Shown here: positions 8,912-18,078 of the stretch, piece by piece
How positions within the stretch are numbered: the first letter of the stretch is position 1
How the letters are laid out: every line of letters starts with the position of its first letter
From: Flavihumibacter stibioxidans
Lineage (GTDB): Bacteria > Bacteroidota > Bacteroidia > Chitinophagales > Chitinophagaceae
Direction of reading: 5' to 3'
Length of the DNA stretch: 64,000 nt
Assembly (NCBI RefSeq): GCF_014332695.1
Contig: NZ_MBUA01000023.1
Span: 372,001-436,000, forward strand
The notes under the pieces: generated by a model
What the model was told of the DNA's origin: nothing
Database searches by the model: none
Seen by the model: the letters and a program-made list of their open reading frames with translations, nothing else
Program-made: the position numbers and the translations under genes

Positions 8912-9020
8912 CTTAAAAAGCCGGGGTAGACGCGATGGTTTTACTTTGAATGTGGACAGGCGGCAAACTGGCCTGACAAACTGTTTGTTGTAACTTCCCT
9001 CACAAAATCTCTTTTAACGC

Positions 9021-11579
9021 ATGAAACGAATTGCCGGATTACTGCTGCTGACCTGCCTGGTAACAATTACAAACGCTCCTCTCCTGGCCCAGAAATCACC
9101 CGCCTTCAGCGCCAGCGACCTGGCTGTCGAATGGAGCCTGGTGACCAATAATTACATGGGGAAATCGGTGGCGCTGAATGAACTAACGCTGACCAATAAG
9201 GGGAAAAAGGATTTTCCTGCCAGCGGCTGGACCATCTATTTTACGAGCAGCCGGGAAATTTTTTCCAACAAAGGCAAAGGCGATATTGAGTTTGCCCATG
9301 TCAATGGTGATGTATTCAAAATGAGTCCGGCTGCAGGTTTTAAGGGACTGAAAAAAGGCGGCCGCCAGACAGTTCAATACGAAACCAATGGAAGTTCCTT
9401 CAATTTAACCACCGCACCCGGTGGACTCTACCTGGTTTGGGATGCCCGGCCTGATAAAGGATATGCCCTCACAAATTTTTCAACCGGCTCCTTTCGCGAT
9501 ACCACTGCATCCTATAAAACACCCGCCGATCTTTTCCATCAACAGGCGGCTACAAAAGACCTGGACGCGGAACGCTATCCTAAAATCCTTCCAAGTCCTG
9601 TTTCCTACAAGGAGGGCAAGGGAGAGTTCCTGATCGGAAAGAATACAGTGATTATTGCCCCAGCGGCATTCAACAGGGAAGCGGCATACCTGGCGGCGGA
9701 AATCGGCAAACTAACGGGAACCGCTATCCCTGTAATGACTACGGGGCCTTTCAACCGGGTGCCGGCTATCTCCTTTCAGCAAAAAGAAATGAAGGAAGAG
9801 GCTTACCAGCTCGAGGTTAAACCCGATGATATCATCATCAGCGCAGGCAGTGGCGCCGGTGCATTTTACGGTATTCAATCCATGCTCTCACTAATGCCGC
9901 CTGCCACCTGGAAGGCCGCACAACCGACCATCGCCGTGCCGGCAGTCAGCGTGGAAGATGCGCCCCGTTTCGGTTTCCGCAGTTTCATGCTCGACATCGC
10001 CAGGAATTTCCAGACCAGGAAGGAACTGATGAAATTCATAGACCTGATGGCCCTGTACAAACTCAATACCCTGCATCTCCATTTCAGTGATGATGAAGGC
10101 TGGCGCATAGAAATGCCCTCTTTCCCCGAACTGACACAGGTAGGCGCCCAGCGAGGCCATCCGCTGGATGGTAAGAATAACCTGCCGCCCTCTTATGGTG
10201 CCGGCCCTACCACCGGCAAACACCCGGCCAGCGGATTCTATTCCCGCCAGGATTTTATCGAGATACTTCGTTATGCCACTGAAAGGCATATTCAAATTCT
10301 GCCTGAAGTGGAAACACCCGGACATGCACGTGCCGCCATCAAGGCCATGGATGCAAGATACCGTCGCTACATGCAGGAAGGTAACCGGGAAGCTGCATTA
10401 CAATACCTGCTTCGCGACACACTCGACCAGTCCGTTTACAGCACCGCACAATACTGGACCGACAATGTTATGTGCGTGGCATTGCCTTCCGTTTACAATT
10501 TCATTGAGAAGGTGGTGGACGATATTGTTGGTATGTACAAAGAAGCGGGTGCTCCCCTAACGGGCATCCACATGGGCGGAGATGAAGTGCCCAATGGTGC
10601 ATGGGAAAAATCGCCGCTCTGCCAGGAACTGATTGCTGCGGATCCGGAACTGGAAGTGACCGACGACCTGTGGTACTACTATTATAAAAAAGTGGCAGCC
10701 ATCCTTAAAGCACGCAACCTGCAACTCTCCGGCTGGGAAGAAGTGGGAATGCGCAAGACCAGGGAACATGGTCAGTACAAACTGATCGCAAACCCCAGGC
10801 TTGCCAATGAAGGTTATCGCCTGCATGTATGGAACAATATGGTGGGATGGGGTGTCGAAGACCTGCCCTACCGCCTTGCCAATGCCGGCTACCAGGTAGT
10901 GCTGTCACCCGTAAGCAACAATTATTTTGACATGGCATACCACCGATCACCTGAGGAGCCCGGCTACTATTGGGGTGGTTTTACCGATGTGGACAAGCCC
11001 TTTTATTTTATTCCCTACGACTATTTCAAAAACACAAAGGAAGATGCGGCGGGTAACCCGATCAAACCCGGCGCTTTTGTGGGCAAGGACCTGTTGTCTG
11101 ATTTCGGTAAAACCAATATCGTGGGATTGCAGGGACTGATCTGGGCTGAAAATATCCGCTCGGAAGAAAGGCTTGAATACATGGCCCTGCCCAAATTACT
11201 CGGGCTCGCAGAACGTGCATGGGCAGCCGATCCGGCCTGGGCAACAGAAAAAGACCCAACTATGGCCAAAACATATTACCAACATGCCTGGTCCGTATTC
11301 GCGAACCAGCTCGGAAAGCGCGAACTGCCGAGACTAGACAACTATGCAGGTGGATTCCAGTATCGGATACCCCCGCCCGGCGCTGTACTGGAAGGCGGCC
11401 AGGTAACACTGAACACACAGTTTCCGGGCCTGCAGATCCGCTATACGATCGACGGATCAGAACCAGGGGCCGGATCATCACTTTATAACGGTCCCGTACA
11501 GACGAAGGGAACCATCAGGGCAAAAACATTCAATACCACTGGCAGGGGTAGCCGAACCGTTGAAATAAAAAATCCGTAA
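9021..11579 (+). CDS. Secreted GH20 beta-N-acetylhexosaminidase
   Basis: An 852-residue exported enzyme with a signal peptide (about 1-24, ending PLLAQ). Domains in order: an N-terminal carbohydrate-binding CHB_HEX-like domain (about 30-170), a GH20b domain (about 185-330), the GH20 barrel (about 335-720), and a C-terminal FN3-like/CHB_HEX_C domain with RYTIDGSEP. The catalytic pair Asp521-Glu522 sits in HMGGDEVPNGAW. The enzyme should remove terminal GlcNAc or GalNAc from chitooligosaccharides or glycans in the periplasm or at the surface. It is the first gene of a plus-strand block that separates the two halves of the pigment cluster and is divergent from acpS. Confidence 0.94.
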   Translation: MKRIAGLLLLTCLVTITNAPLLAQKSPAFSASDLAVEWSLVTNNYMGKSVALNELTLTNKGKKDFPASGWTIYFTSSREIFSNKGKGDIEFAHVNGDVFKMSPAAGFKGLKKGGRQTVQYETNGSSFNLTTAPGGLYLVWDARPDKGYALTNFSTGSFRDTTASYKTPADLFHQQAATKDLDAERYPKILPSPVSYKEGKGEFLIGKNTVIIAPAAFNREAAYLAAEIGKLTGTAIPVMTTGPFNRVPAISFQQKEMKEEAYQLEVKPDDIIISAGSGAGAFYGIQSMLSLMPPATWKAAQPTIAVPAVSVEDAPRFGFRSFMLDIARNFQTRKELMKFIDLMALYKLNTLHLHFSDDEGWRIEMPSFPELTQVGAQRGHPLDGKNNLPPSYGAGPTTGKHPASGFYSRQDFIEILRYATERHIQILPEVETPGHARAAIKAMDARYRRYMQEGNREAALQYLLRDTLDQSVYSTAQYWTDNVMCVALPSVYNFIEKVVDDIVGMYKEAGAPLTGIHMGGDEVPNGAWEKSPLCQELIAADPELEVTDDLWYYYYKKVAAILKARNLQLSGWEEVGMRKTREHGQYKLIANPRLANEGYRLHVWNNMVGWGVEDLPYRLANAGYQVVLSPVSNNYFDMAYHRSPEEPGYYWGGFTDVDKPFYFIPYDYFKNTKEDAAGNPIKPGAFVGKDLLSDFGKTNIVGLQGLIWAENIRSEERLEYMALPKLLGLAERAWAADPAWATEKDPTMAKTYYQHAWSVFANQLGKRELPRLDNYAGGFQYRIPPPGAVLEGGQVTLNTQFPGLQIRYTIDGSEPGAGSSLYNGPVQTKGTIRAKTFNTTGRGSRTVEIKNP

Positions 11580-11609
11580 TGGTGTAACCCGCTAAGCCGG
11601 CAGATAGTC

Positions 11610-11652
11610 AAAGCGCGAAACCCCTGTATGAAAAAAGGAAGTTTCGCGCTTT
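11610..11652 (+). terminator. 12-bp perfect stem-loop enclosing the next gene's start codon
   Basis: AAAGCGCGAAAC (11610-11621) pairs perfectly with GTTTCGCGCTTT (11641-11652) around a 19-base loop that contains the ATG at 11628. T-rich sequence follows (11650-11672). The structure looks like an intrinsic terminator for the GH20 gene, but it overlaps the first codons of the serine hydrolase. It could instead gate translation or transcription of that gene. Confidence 0.5.
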
Positions 11653-12797
11653 TGCTTTCGATTTTATTTTTAGGAACCATTCCCGGGTTGCATGCCGCTC
11701 CGATAGTTCCGCACCGGGCCCCGCACCTTCCCGGGATGCATACGGAAGGGTTCAAACCATTCATCATTTGCACCGGCGACACGACCAGGATCCACCTGAC
11801 ACCTTCCGATGCCGACAGTATAACGCTAATGATTAATCGATCTGATTTTTCAGGCAGCTTTCTGCTGGTGCAGGACGGAAAAACAATATTGTCGGTGAGC
11901 CGTGGCATGGCTTCTGAATCTGAGCAACGCCCCAACAGCCCGCAGACCCGGTTCAATATAGGTTCCATAGGCAAAAGCCTCACCGCTATTCTTATCATGC
12001 AGTTGGTGGAACGCAACAAACTGGCGCTGGATCGCCCGGTGAACAGCTATCTTCCGGATCGATGGAAAATTGTTAATGGCGGAAATATTACCATCCGGCA
12101 TTGCCTGAACCAGACATCGGGACTGGGAGACTTTTTTGACCATCCGAAATACAATGACAGCACGACCCACACCATTGATCAGCATATGGAATTGGTAAGG
12201 GATATGAAGCTGGTAAGCGATACCCCGGGGCTCAAACTGCATTATTCCAATTCGGGATTTATTGTATTGGGCAAGATCCTGGAACTTTTGCATAAAAAAC
12301 CCTACCAGGAGATAGTCATGGAACAATTATTAAACCCTGCCGGAATCAGGTACAGGTCAGTTGTTCCTTACAGTACCGGTTATGCGATTAAAGAAGGTAA
12401 AAAAATAATCGGTGAAGGGAATAATCCATCACACTGGACATCTGCAGGTGGCATTTTTTTGACCACAGAGGAGCTCAACCTGCTGATCACAGCCCTGCTG
12501 CAGGAAAAATATATAACCAGGCAATCCATAGCTCAAACCTGGGCAAAAGAATCACACCCGGAACACGAACCGCCCTTTGTTCACTATGGCCTGGGCTGGA
12601 TGGTGGAAGATCCGGGCGGACTCCCGCTTCGTGGGCACAATGGCGGCATGAGGGGCTTCCAGGCTTCTTTCCGCCATCTGCCTTCGGATAACCTCAGCTT
12701 TTACATTTTCTCCAATATGGACAATGGCGCAGAACAGGTTTTCATGCAGGTGCTTTTCTACCTGATGGGGAAAAAGTTCCCGGGCCGCACCTGGTAA
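11628..12797 (+). CDS. Secreted serine hydrolase, class C beta-lactamase/PBP-like family
   Basis: A 389-residue protein with a signal peptide (about 1-23). The penicillin-binding fold motifs are all present: Ser113-I-G-Lys116 (SxxK), Tyr206-S-Asn208 (YxN), and His337-N-Gly339-Gly (the HxG form of the KTG motif). This combination is typical of the large beta-lactamase/D-alanyl-aminopeptidase/esterase group rather than of a dedicated antibiotic resistance enzyme, so the substrate (peptide, ester or beta-lactam) is open. It follows the GH20 gene by 48 bp, and its start codon lies in the loop of a strong hairpin, which suggests its expression differs from that of GH20. Confidence 0.85.
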   Translation: MKKGSFALLLSILFLGTIPGLHAAPIVPHRAPHLPGMHTEGFKPFIICTGDTTRIHLTPSDADSITLMINRSDFSGSFLLVQDGKTILSVSRGMASESEQRPNSPQTRFNIGSIGKSLTAILIMQLVERNKLALDRPVNSYLPDRWKIVNGGNITIRHCLNQTSGLGDFFDHPKYNDSTTHTIDQHMELVRDMKLVSDTPGLKLHYSNSGFIVLGKILELLHKKPYQEIVMEQLLNPAGIRYRSVVPYSTGYAIKEGKKIIGEGNNPSHWTSAGGIFLTTEELNLLITALLQEKYITRQSIAQTWAKESHPEHEPPFVHYGLGWMVEDPGGLPLRGHNGGMRGFQASFRHLPSDNLSFYIFSNMDNGAEQVFMQVLFYLMGKKFPGRTW

Positions 12798-12970
12798 TGG
12801 CCGGTAATTTGATTACTTCTTCAAAAAATAATAAATTGATAGGGGCGATGCCATGACCGGGAATATCCATGTACTTTCCCCGATCAATAGTATTATGCTA
12901 ACCTTGGAAAAGTAATCAGCTTGTACTATACTTCCTACAAAAGATAGTATGGCTTTAAAAACCAACTCAG

Positions 12971-15900
12971 ATGGGAAAAACTGCCATCCTTGCCTGGCTT
13001 TTCTGCTGTTCCTTGCCATCCTATTCCCAAACCTGCAGGGAAGAGGAACTCCTGCAAATCCCGGGCAGGTTTAAAGCCGGACAGGCAGGCTCCGTTACCG
13101 GAATTGCCAGCGCTGACCTGTTGCGGCAGAAAGACTTTGTCAACCAGGTCAACCAGGTGGTGCTGAACGGGTATAAACCCAGGGGCCTCAATATTACCTA
13201 TAGCGGGGTCTATTACAGGCCTTCCCTGCCGCCCAATGGCATCCCGACGGGTAACTCCTATGAGGCAAGTTTTTACCTGAAACCACTCTATTGTGATTCC
13301 AAAGGGATCCTGGCCGAAGCCAGGGAAACCTCCTCCACCTGTAATGTGCGTTTCAATCACTGGAATTATGATCGCTCATTTTTCGTGAAGCAACAGGTTG
13401 ATGAAGAAGACCCTGAAACAGATGTCTGTGCCACCATCAGGTACCAACCTGTTTTAAAGGACGGGTACTGGTATTTTGTTGATACTACCCTTGGCGGTTT
13501 TGGAAAGGAGATCAGCCGGCACCATTATATTTTCACTAAAAGCAACGAACTTCCTTTTGTGTACATGAGCCGGAAGCAATACTTGCAAAAGTTGCTCATT
13601 TATTACGATAAGAAAATCCGGCAGACAGTCAACAACTGGAAAAATCCCGCTCCCGAAGAGGCCGAATACGCCCGCACGGAAATCAATAATATCAAGGAGT
13701 TTTACGGGAAATCCATCCGCAATATCCAGGCCTTGCTGGCTTCCTCATCCGCCGCTGAACTGGAAGCGCCTGCCACGGTGGTTGGCAGTGTTCCCCAGGA
13801 AGAATTTGATGCCTTCCCGGATAGGGATCACCGTTACCAGCAATACATCATACAACCCAATCCTGCCTATTACAAATCCCCTTTACCCAGGTCAACCCCC
13901 CGGTTCATGGTGCTGCTTTTCAGCATTCATGAGAAGGAGCAGGTATTCGTCAATGCCAAAAACGACCTGTTGAATGTGTTTAATTTTTCCAAGCTGCAGG
14001 CCATGGTGGACAATAAGCCTGCGTCGCAGCCGCTCGCCGGAAACCAGCCAGCATCGGCCACCAAACAGGCCACAGGGACAGCCAGTAAACCAGCCACCAA
14101 ACCGGCATCCGGACAGGCTACCAAACCGGGCAGCAACAGCCATGCCAACGTCATTCAGCAAACCGGTAGTGCAGGTAGAAAAAACAGGGTAGACATTTAC
14201 CAGCCGGAACCCACCAAAGGTTTTACCGCCACACCGGCATCCCTGATCAAAAACATCGTGAAAAGGCCAGTACCGGATCCGAAAATAAAGGCAGCAGCGT
14301 TGGCGGTAACCCTCAATGCTGCTAACCGTCATGCCTACCTGAAAAAACTATTATTTGATATAGAGCGTAACCTGGATGCACTACAGCAAAAGAATACCGC
14401 AGGCCTGCTCTCGGCGGCCAACAGCAAGGCCGTTGACCTGGCAGACATGGGGGTAATGCTATTGTACAAGGGCTATGAAGCCGAAGCGCTCTGGTGCCTG
14501 GCACAGGCTGCCGCTTTCCAGCCCAACAACGATTATATTCTCAATAACCTCGCCGGCGCCCTGAACATGAGCCAGGCTGCCAGCCGCGCGCTGCCCATCC
14601 TGCGCGACCTGGCCGCCCGTCACCCGAAAAATTCCACGGTGCAGAACAACCTTGGACAGGCCTGGTATGCCATGGGTGACATGCAGAAAAGTAAGACTGC
14701 CCTGGACGCATGCCTGCAAAACAGTCCCTACCACCCACAGGCAAACTATACCCGGGCAGCCATTGCCGAACTGGAGGGCAATAATTCGGCAGCCGCCACT
14801 TTCATAGCCAACAGCATGCGCCGGGCGTATAACCATGCCAGTGAAATATTTGCAGACCGCAAGGGAATCAGGCTGGACTATGGCAATATTTTGTACCGCA
14901 AACCGCCCATGGGAATGGATTATATCAATCCCAATAAATTCCTGCCTCCACCACAGTGTGAAAATGTAGGAACGGCAGAGGCGCTGAACGCAGAATGGCT
15001 GGCCTGGAGCAACGCGGTGAGCGGCGTTACCGGAAAGATCAATGCTGAACTCGCCGCGGCCCTTTCCAATATGCAGGGCGAAGTGAACGGCATGCTCAAC
15101 CAGGGCAACAGGAAACTGGCGCTTTCCCCGTTGCACCGGAGGGCCGGGAAAATCTACCCGATCTTCCTGGAAAAACTGGGCAGCATGACTTCAGAAATGC
15201 AAAAGGCACGTGAAACCGGGTATGCCAATTCAAGAAAGGCAATCGAAGGCAAATATGAGGGCGCGACAGCAGATATCCATAAAAAATACCCTTCAGGGGA
15301 AGGGCATTCCGCTAACGACGAAGCGCGCTGCAGGGAACTTAATAACGCTTCGAACATCTACCTGCAGGAAATGGCCAACCTCCATAATGATTTCAACCAG
15401 CGATACGCGGAACCGATTCGCCAGTTGAATATCGAACTGATGCAGTGGTCCCAACTCATGGGATTCACCCAGGCACAGAAAATCATCACCTATTATGAAA
15501 GGGCGGTATTTGCCATCAGTCCGCCCGGTTTGATGCCATCCGAATTCCAATACCCCGCCTGCCAGCCGGTTGAAAAAAAACCGAAAAAGAAAGAGCTGGA
15601 ACTGCCCGCACCTTATTGTCCCATCAGCTTTAAGTTCAAGGTGGCTGTAGCAAAGCTCACGGGCGACTGCAGCAAGTTTGAGCTTGAATTGGAGGCAGCG
15701 GGACTGGTATTTGGATATGAGCGTGATTTCATCGGAAAAAAATCCACCCTGGCCTTAGGGGTGGGAGTCAGCCTGGATATGAAAAACGAAAATGAACTGG
15801 GACAAAGCCAGAATGAGCTCATCGGCACGGACATCCCCGAATTTGTGGATGCCATGGGTGCAGGTGTCGGCGGGAAAGTGCAATACTTTGTGGAGGTGGG

Positions 15901-16084
15901 ACCCGATGGGGTATCCGATGTGGGCATCCGCGCGGAAGCCTCCCTGGAAGGCCCCCTTACAGATAAAGGCGATATTAAGGTCAGTGGAAAACTGGGCATC
16001 AATTCAGGAGTGGATGTAACGGCCACACCGGCAGCGGAGTCCATCGGCAAAACCATCGGCGGCATGCTGCCGGGTAGCGACTAA
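12971..16084 (+). CDS. Large secreted TPR protein of unknown function
   Basis: A 1037-residue protein with a signal peptide (about 1-20, ending SYSQ). The first 330 residues show no family I know. Residues 346-390 are a low-complexity Lys-Pro-Ala-Thr-Ser linker with repeated KPAS/KPAT words. About 487-620 form TPR-like helices (MLLYKGYEAEALWCLAQAAAFQPNN and following repeats). A long helical part comes next, and the C-terminal ~150 residues (from about 884) are Gly- and Glu-rich with beta-like alternation. The gene is followed 16 bp later by a small frameshifted gene, so the two may be co-transcribed. It is probably a periplasmic scaffold, but no catalytic residues are evident. Confidence 0.8.
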   Translation: MGKTAILAWLFCCSLPSYSQTCREEELLQIPGRFKAGQAGSVTGIASADLLRQKDFVNQVNQVVLNGYKPRGLNITYSGVYYRPSLPPNGIPTGNSYEASFYLKPLYCDSKGILAEARETSSTCNVRFNHWNYDRSFFVKQQVDEEDPETDVCATIRYQPVLKDGYWYFVDTTLGGFGKEISRHHYIFTKSNELPFVYMSRKQYLQKLLIYYDKKIRQTVNNWKNPAPEEAEYARTEINNIKEFYGKSIRNIQALLASSSAAELEAPATVVGSVPQEEFDAFPDRDHRYQQYIIQPNPAYYKSPLPRSTPRFMVLLFSIHEKEQVFVNAKNDLLNVFNFSKLQAMVDNKPASQPLAGNQPASATKQATGTASKPATKPASGQATKPGSNSHANVIQQTGSAGRKNRVDIYQPEPTKGFTATPASLIKNIVKRPVPDPKIKAAALAVTLNAANRHAYLKKLLFDIERNLDALQQKNTAGLLSAANSKAVDLADMGVMLLYKGYEAEALWCLAQAAAFQPNNDYILNNLAGALNMSQAASRALPILRDLAARHPKNSTVQNNLGQAWYAMGDMQKSKTALDACLQNSPYHPQANYTRAAIAELEGNNSAAATFIANSMRRAYNHASEIFADRKGIRLDYGNILYRKPPMGMDYINPNKFLPPPQCENVGTAEALNAEWLAWSNAVSGVTGKINAELAAALSNMQGEVNGMLNQGNRKLALSPLHRRAGKIYPIFLEKLGSMTSEMQKARETGYANSRKAIEGKYEGATADIHKKYPSGEGHSANDEARCRELNNASNIYLQEMANLHNDFNQRYAEPIRQLNIELMQWSQLMGFTQAQKIITYYERAVFAISPPGLMPSEFQYPACQPVEKKPKKKELELPAPYCPISFKFKVAVAKLTGDCSKFELELEAAGLVFGYERDFIGKKSTLALGVGVSLDMKNENELGQSQNELIGTDIPEFVDAMGAGVGGKVQYFVEVGPDGVSDVGIRAEASLEGPLTDKGDIKVSGKLGINSGVDVTATPAAESIGKTIGGMLPGSD

Positions 16085-16100
16085 ATCCCAATCTTTCACC

Positions 16101-16410
16101 ATGAAACAGATCACAAGAATCATACTGTTACTACTGGTTCCATCTTGTATTTGGGCCCAGAAGAATGTGGTAACAGTAACCCATACCCGATCATTAGCGC
16201 TGGCGCTGCCAAACGGCAGCAAGGAAGATAAACGGTTTTTATCCAGGTCCGCGGCACAGGTTCTTTTGGAAATGGAATGTGAGTGTCACCAACCCTTACC
16301 AATTAAAAACGGAACAATTTGACGCCCATTTCCAGGCAGTGCGAGAGGGAAGACTGCTCTACCTGAACGATCGCAAGGGAGGGGAATACCTGCTTGTAAA
16401 AACAAAATAA
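16101..16410 (+). pseudogene. Small secreted protein gene interrupted by a frameshift
   Basis: The reading frame opens with a good signal peptide (MKQITRIILLLLVPSCIWAQ) and runs to residue 73, where it ends at TGA 16320. Another frame, open from about 16198 to the TAA at 16408, encodes a convincing C-terminus (FFWKWNVSVTNPY then AHFQAVREGRLLYLNDRKGG, ending LLVKTK). Joining the two frames near the GTTCTTTTGG stretch at 16259-16269 gives one product of about 102 residues. Either the gene carries a one-base indel or the sequence has an error there. No family was recognised. It sits directly behind the large TPR gene. Confidence 0.6.
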
Positions 16411-16437
16411 ACGGCCCGGCTATTCCTGCAGCCGTTT
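16409..16437. terminator. Bidirectional terminator between convergent genes
   Basis: AAACGGC (16409-16415) pairs with GCCGTTT (16431-16437) around a 15-base loop. On the plus strand it is followed by TAATTTTTC. On the minus strand it is followed by ATTTTGTTTTTA. It overlaps the last codons of the C45 gene and lies just after the small plus-strand gene. Confidence 0.5.
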
Positions 16438-18078
16438 TAATTTTTCTTCAATAGCCGTCCTCTCATTGAGGGTGGCTATTTCTTTGGTGAGTGCCTGCCG
16501 GTAGAATTTTATTGCGGCCGCTTTGTTGCCCGATTTGCCGGCCATATCTCCCGCCAGCGCATAGGCATGGTAGTAATTCGGGTTGCTGGCCACAATACTG
16601 TCTGGATCGGCCATACCGCCATCGAGTATGCGCTGTTTAAAACTGCGGAACAATTCAAACTGCCTGAAAGCCGGGGTGTAAAGCAGGCTGTCCGGTGCCA
16701 CCACCAGGCTGCTGTCCATGATCTCACGGTCTGCGCGCATGCCTTTCAGGCTGAATACCTTGTTCAGATCATAACAAACATATTGACCCACCTGCCAGGG
16801 AGCCGTGGAAACCCATACCAGTCGCTTCTTCGGTTCAAATACAATGGAGTGATGCGCAATCAGTTGGTTGATGGCTTTCTCATTGCCCAGGCCAATATCA
16901 GCCCCCTTTAAACCCTTTGTATCGCGAAGGATACTGATGGTTTGCTGCACAGTGTTGACAGGTGCCTGGTCCAGCAATTCCATCACCCGCTGGTACCGGT
17001 ACTCGGAGGCACTTTCCCTGACCTGTTGCTGGTTGGATGGCAGAGCGCCCAGTGCCTTGCTCTGGAAATGGTTGGCACATACAATATAATTCTGCCGCGG
17101 ATCGTACACGTCAAGCGCCTCCGGGGTTTTCTCCACTACCACGGCCTTGTTGTCTGCGGCGGATCCTACCAGGAAGGACTCGGATACAAACATGGTACGA
17201 CTGCGGGCAATGGTTATGGCCTGCTCTATATTGGCGGCATATTGCAATATTTCCCGGGCCACCAGCGAAACAGGTGTGGCCGAGCCGGGTGGCAAATCGG
17301 TTTTGGCTGCGTTGATGGTCACCGTTAGTCCTTTCTCATTCATGCCCGAAACGGCGCCGGTAAATCCACCCCAGGTTACGGTCATGAACCCATAACCGCT
17401 GTCGGGCTTTATGAAGGCAACGATCTTGTCTTCCGCAAACTTATCACCCACATAAAAATCAAAATTCCGCCCGATGATGAACGCGCTGTCCTTCGAATGT
17501 GCGTCCCAGGTTCCAAAAGAAGTACATCCTACAAGGGCCATACTTTGCAGCGCATGACCAATATCGTGAGCCGCATGGTAATTCAGGATTCTCTGGTAGG
17601 GTGTGCCAATGTATCCGTATTTGCCGGATGCCGCCATGGATACACCATAGATCTCTTTGCGGTATTCCTCTTTTACATTGGCAGGCAGGTCGCGGTTGAA
17701 CCAGCCGATGAAATATTTCAGGAAATGGCGGTAGAACGTGGAAGGGATCATCTTTTCGATCTGTTCACTGAAATGATCTTCCTGGCGCTGTACCAGTTCC
17801 CTGGTGAGTTTGCCATTGATAACACCCCGCTCAAATGCGCCGCCTTCCACATACAACTCGTATAAACCTGACCGGCTTTTCCTGAACCAGTTGTTGCCGA
17901 GAAAATAAAAATCCTTTGACGGATTGCTGCGTTCGGTTTTTTCTATGCTGCGATCTGCAATGGCAGGCGGATCTACCCTGGAAACAAAGTACAAATAGAT
18001 GAACAATCCAGCCAGCACTGCCAGGAAAAATCCCAGCAGGTACAATAACCACTTTCCTATTTTCCTGATTTTAGGCAT
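16420..18078 (-). CDS. Membrane-anchored C45-family acyltransferase/hydrolase of the flexirubin cluster
   Basis: A 552-residue protein with one N-terminal membrane segment (about 10-32). The core is an Ntn-hydrolase of the C45/acyl-CoA:6-APA acyltransferase group: Cys185 in LVGCTSFGTWDAHSKDSAFIIGRNFDF would be the autoprocessing nucleophile, and GRNFDFYVGD matches the family. Residues from about 500 form a short TPR-like tail (YYHAYALAGDMAGKSGNKAAAIKFYRQAL). Its ATG overlaps the stop of the FAD oxidoreductase gene by 8 bp. It is last in a four-gene minus-strand operon with pigment genes, so an acyl transfer or amide/ester bond step on a pigment lipid is plausible but not shown. Confidence 0.82.
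   Translation of the reverse strand: MPKIRKIGKWLLYLLGFFLAVLAGLFIYLYFVSRVDPPAIADRSIEKTERSNPSKDFYFLGNNWFRKSRSGLYELYVEGGAFERGVINGKLTRELVQRQEDHFSEQIEKMIPSTFYRHFLKYFIGWFNRDLPANVKEEYRKEIYGVSMAASGKYGYIGTPYQRILNYHAAHDIGHALQSMALVGCTSFGTWDAHSKDSAFIIGRNFDFYVGDKFAEDKIVAFIKPDSGYGFMTVTWGGFTGAVSGMNEKGLTVTINAAKTDLPPGSATPVSLVAREILQYAANIEQAITIARSRTMFVSESFLVGSAADNKAVVVEKTPEALDVYDPRQNYIVCANHFQSKALGALPSNQQQVRESASEYRYQRVMELLDQAPVNTVQQTISILRDTKGLKGADIGLGNEKAINQLIAHHSIVFEPKKRLVWVSTAPWQVGQYVCYDLNKVFSLKGMRADREIMDSSLVVAPDSLLYTPAFRQFELFRSFKQRILDGGMADPDSIVASNPNYYHAYALAGDMAGKSGNKAAAIKFYRQALTKEIATLNERTAIEEKLKRLQE

Noticed and set aside
12813-12917. Inverted words TGATTACTT and AAGTAATCA between the serine hydrolase and the TPR gene
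   Set aside because: The arms are 9 bp but about 80 bp apart with no structure between, so they are probably coincidental.
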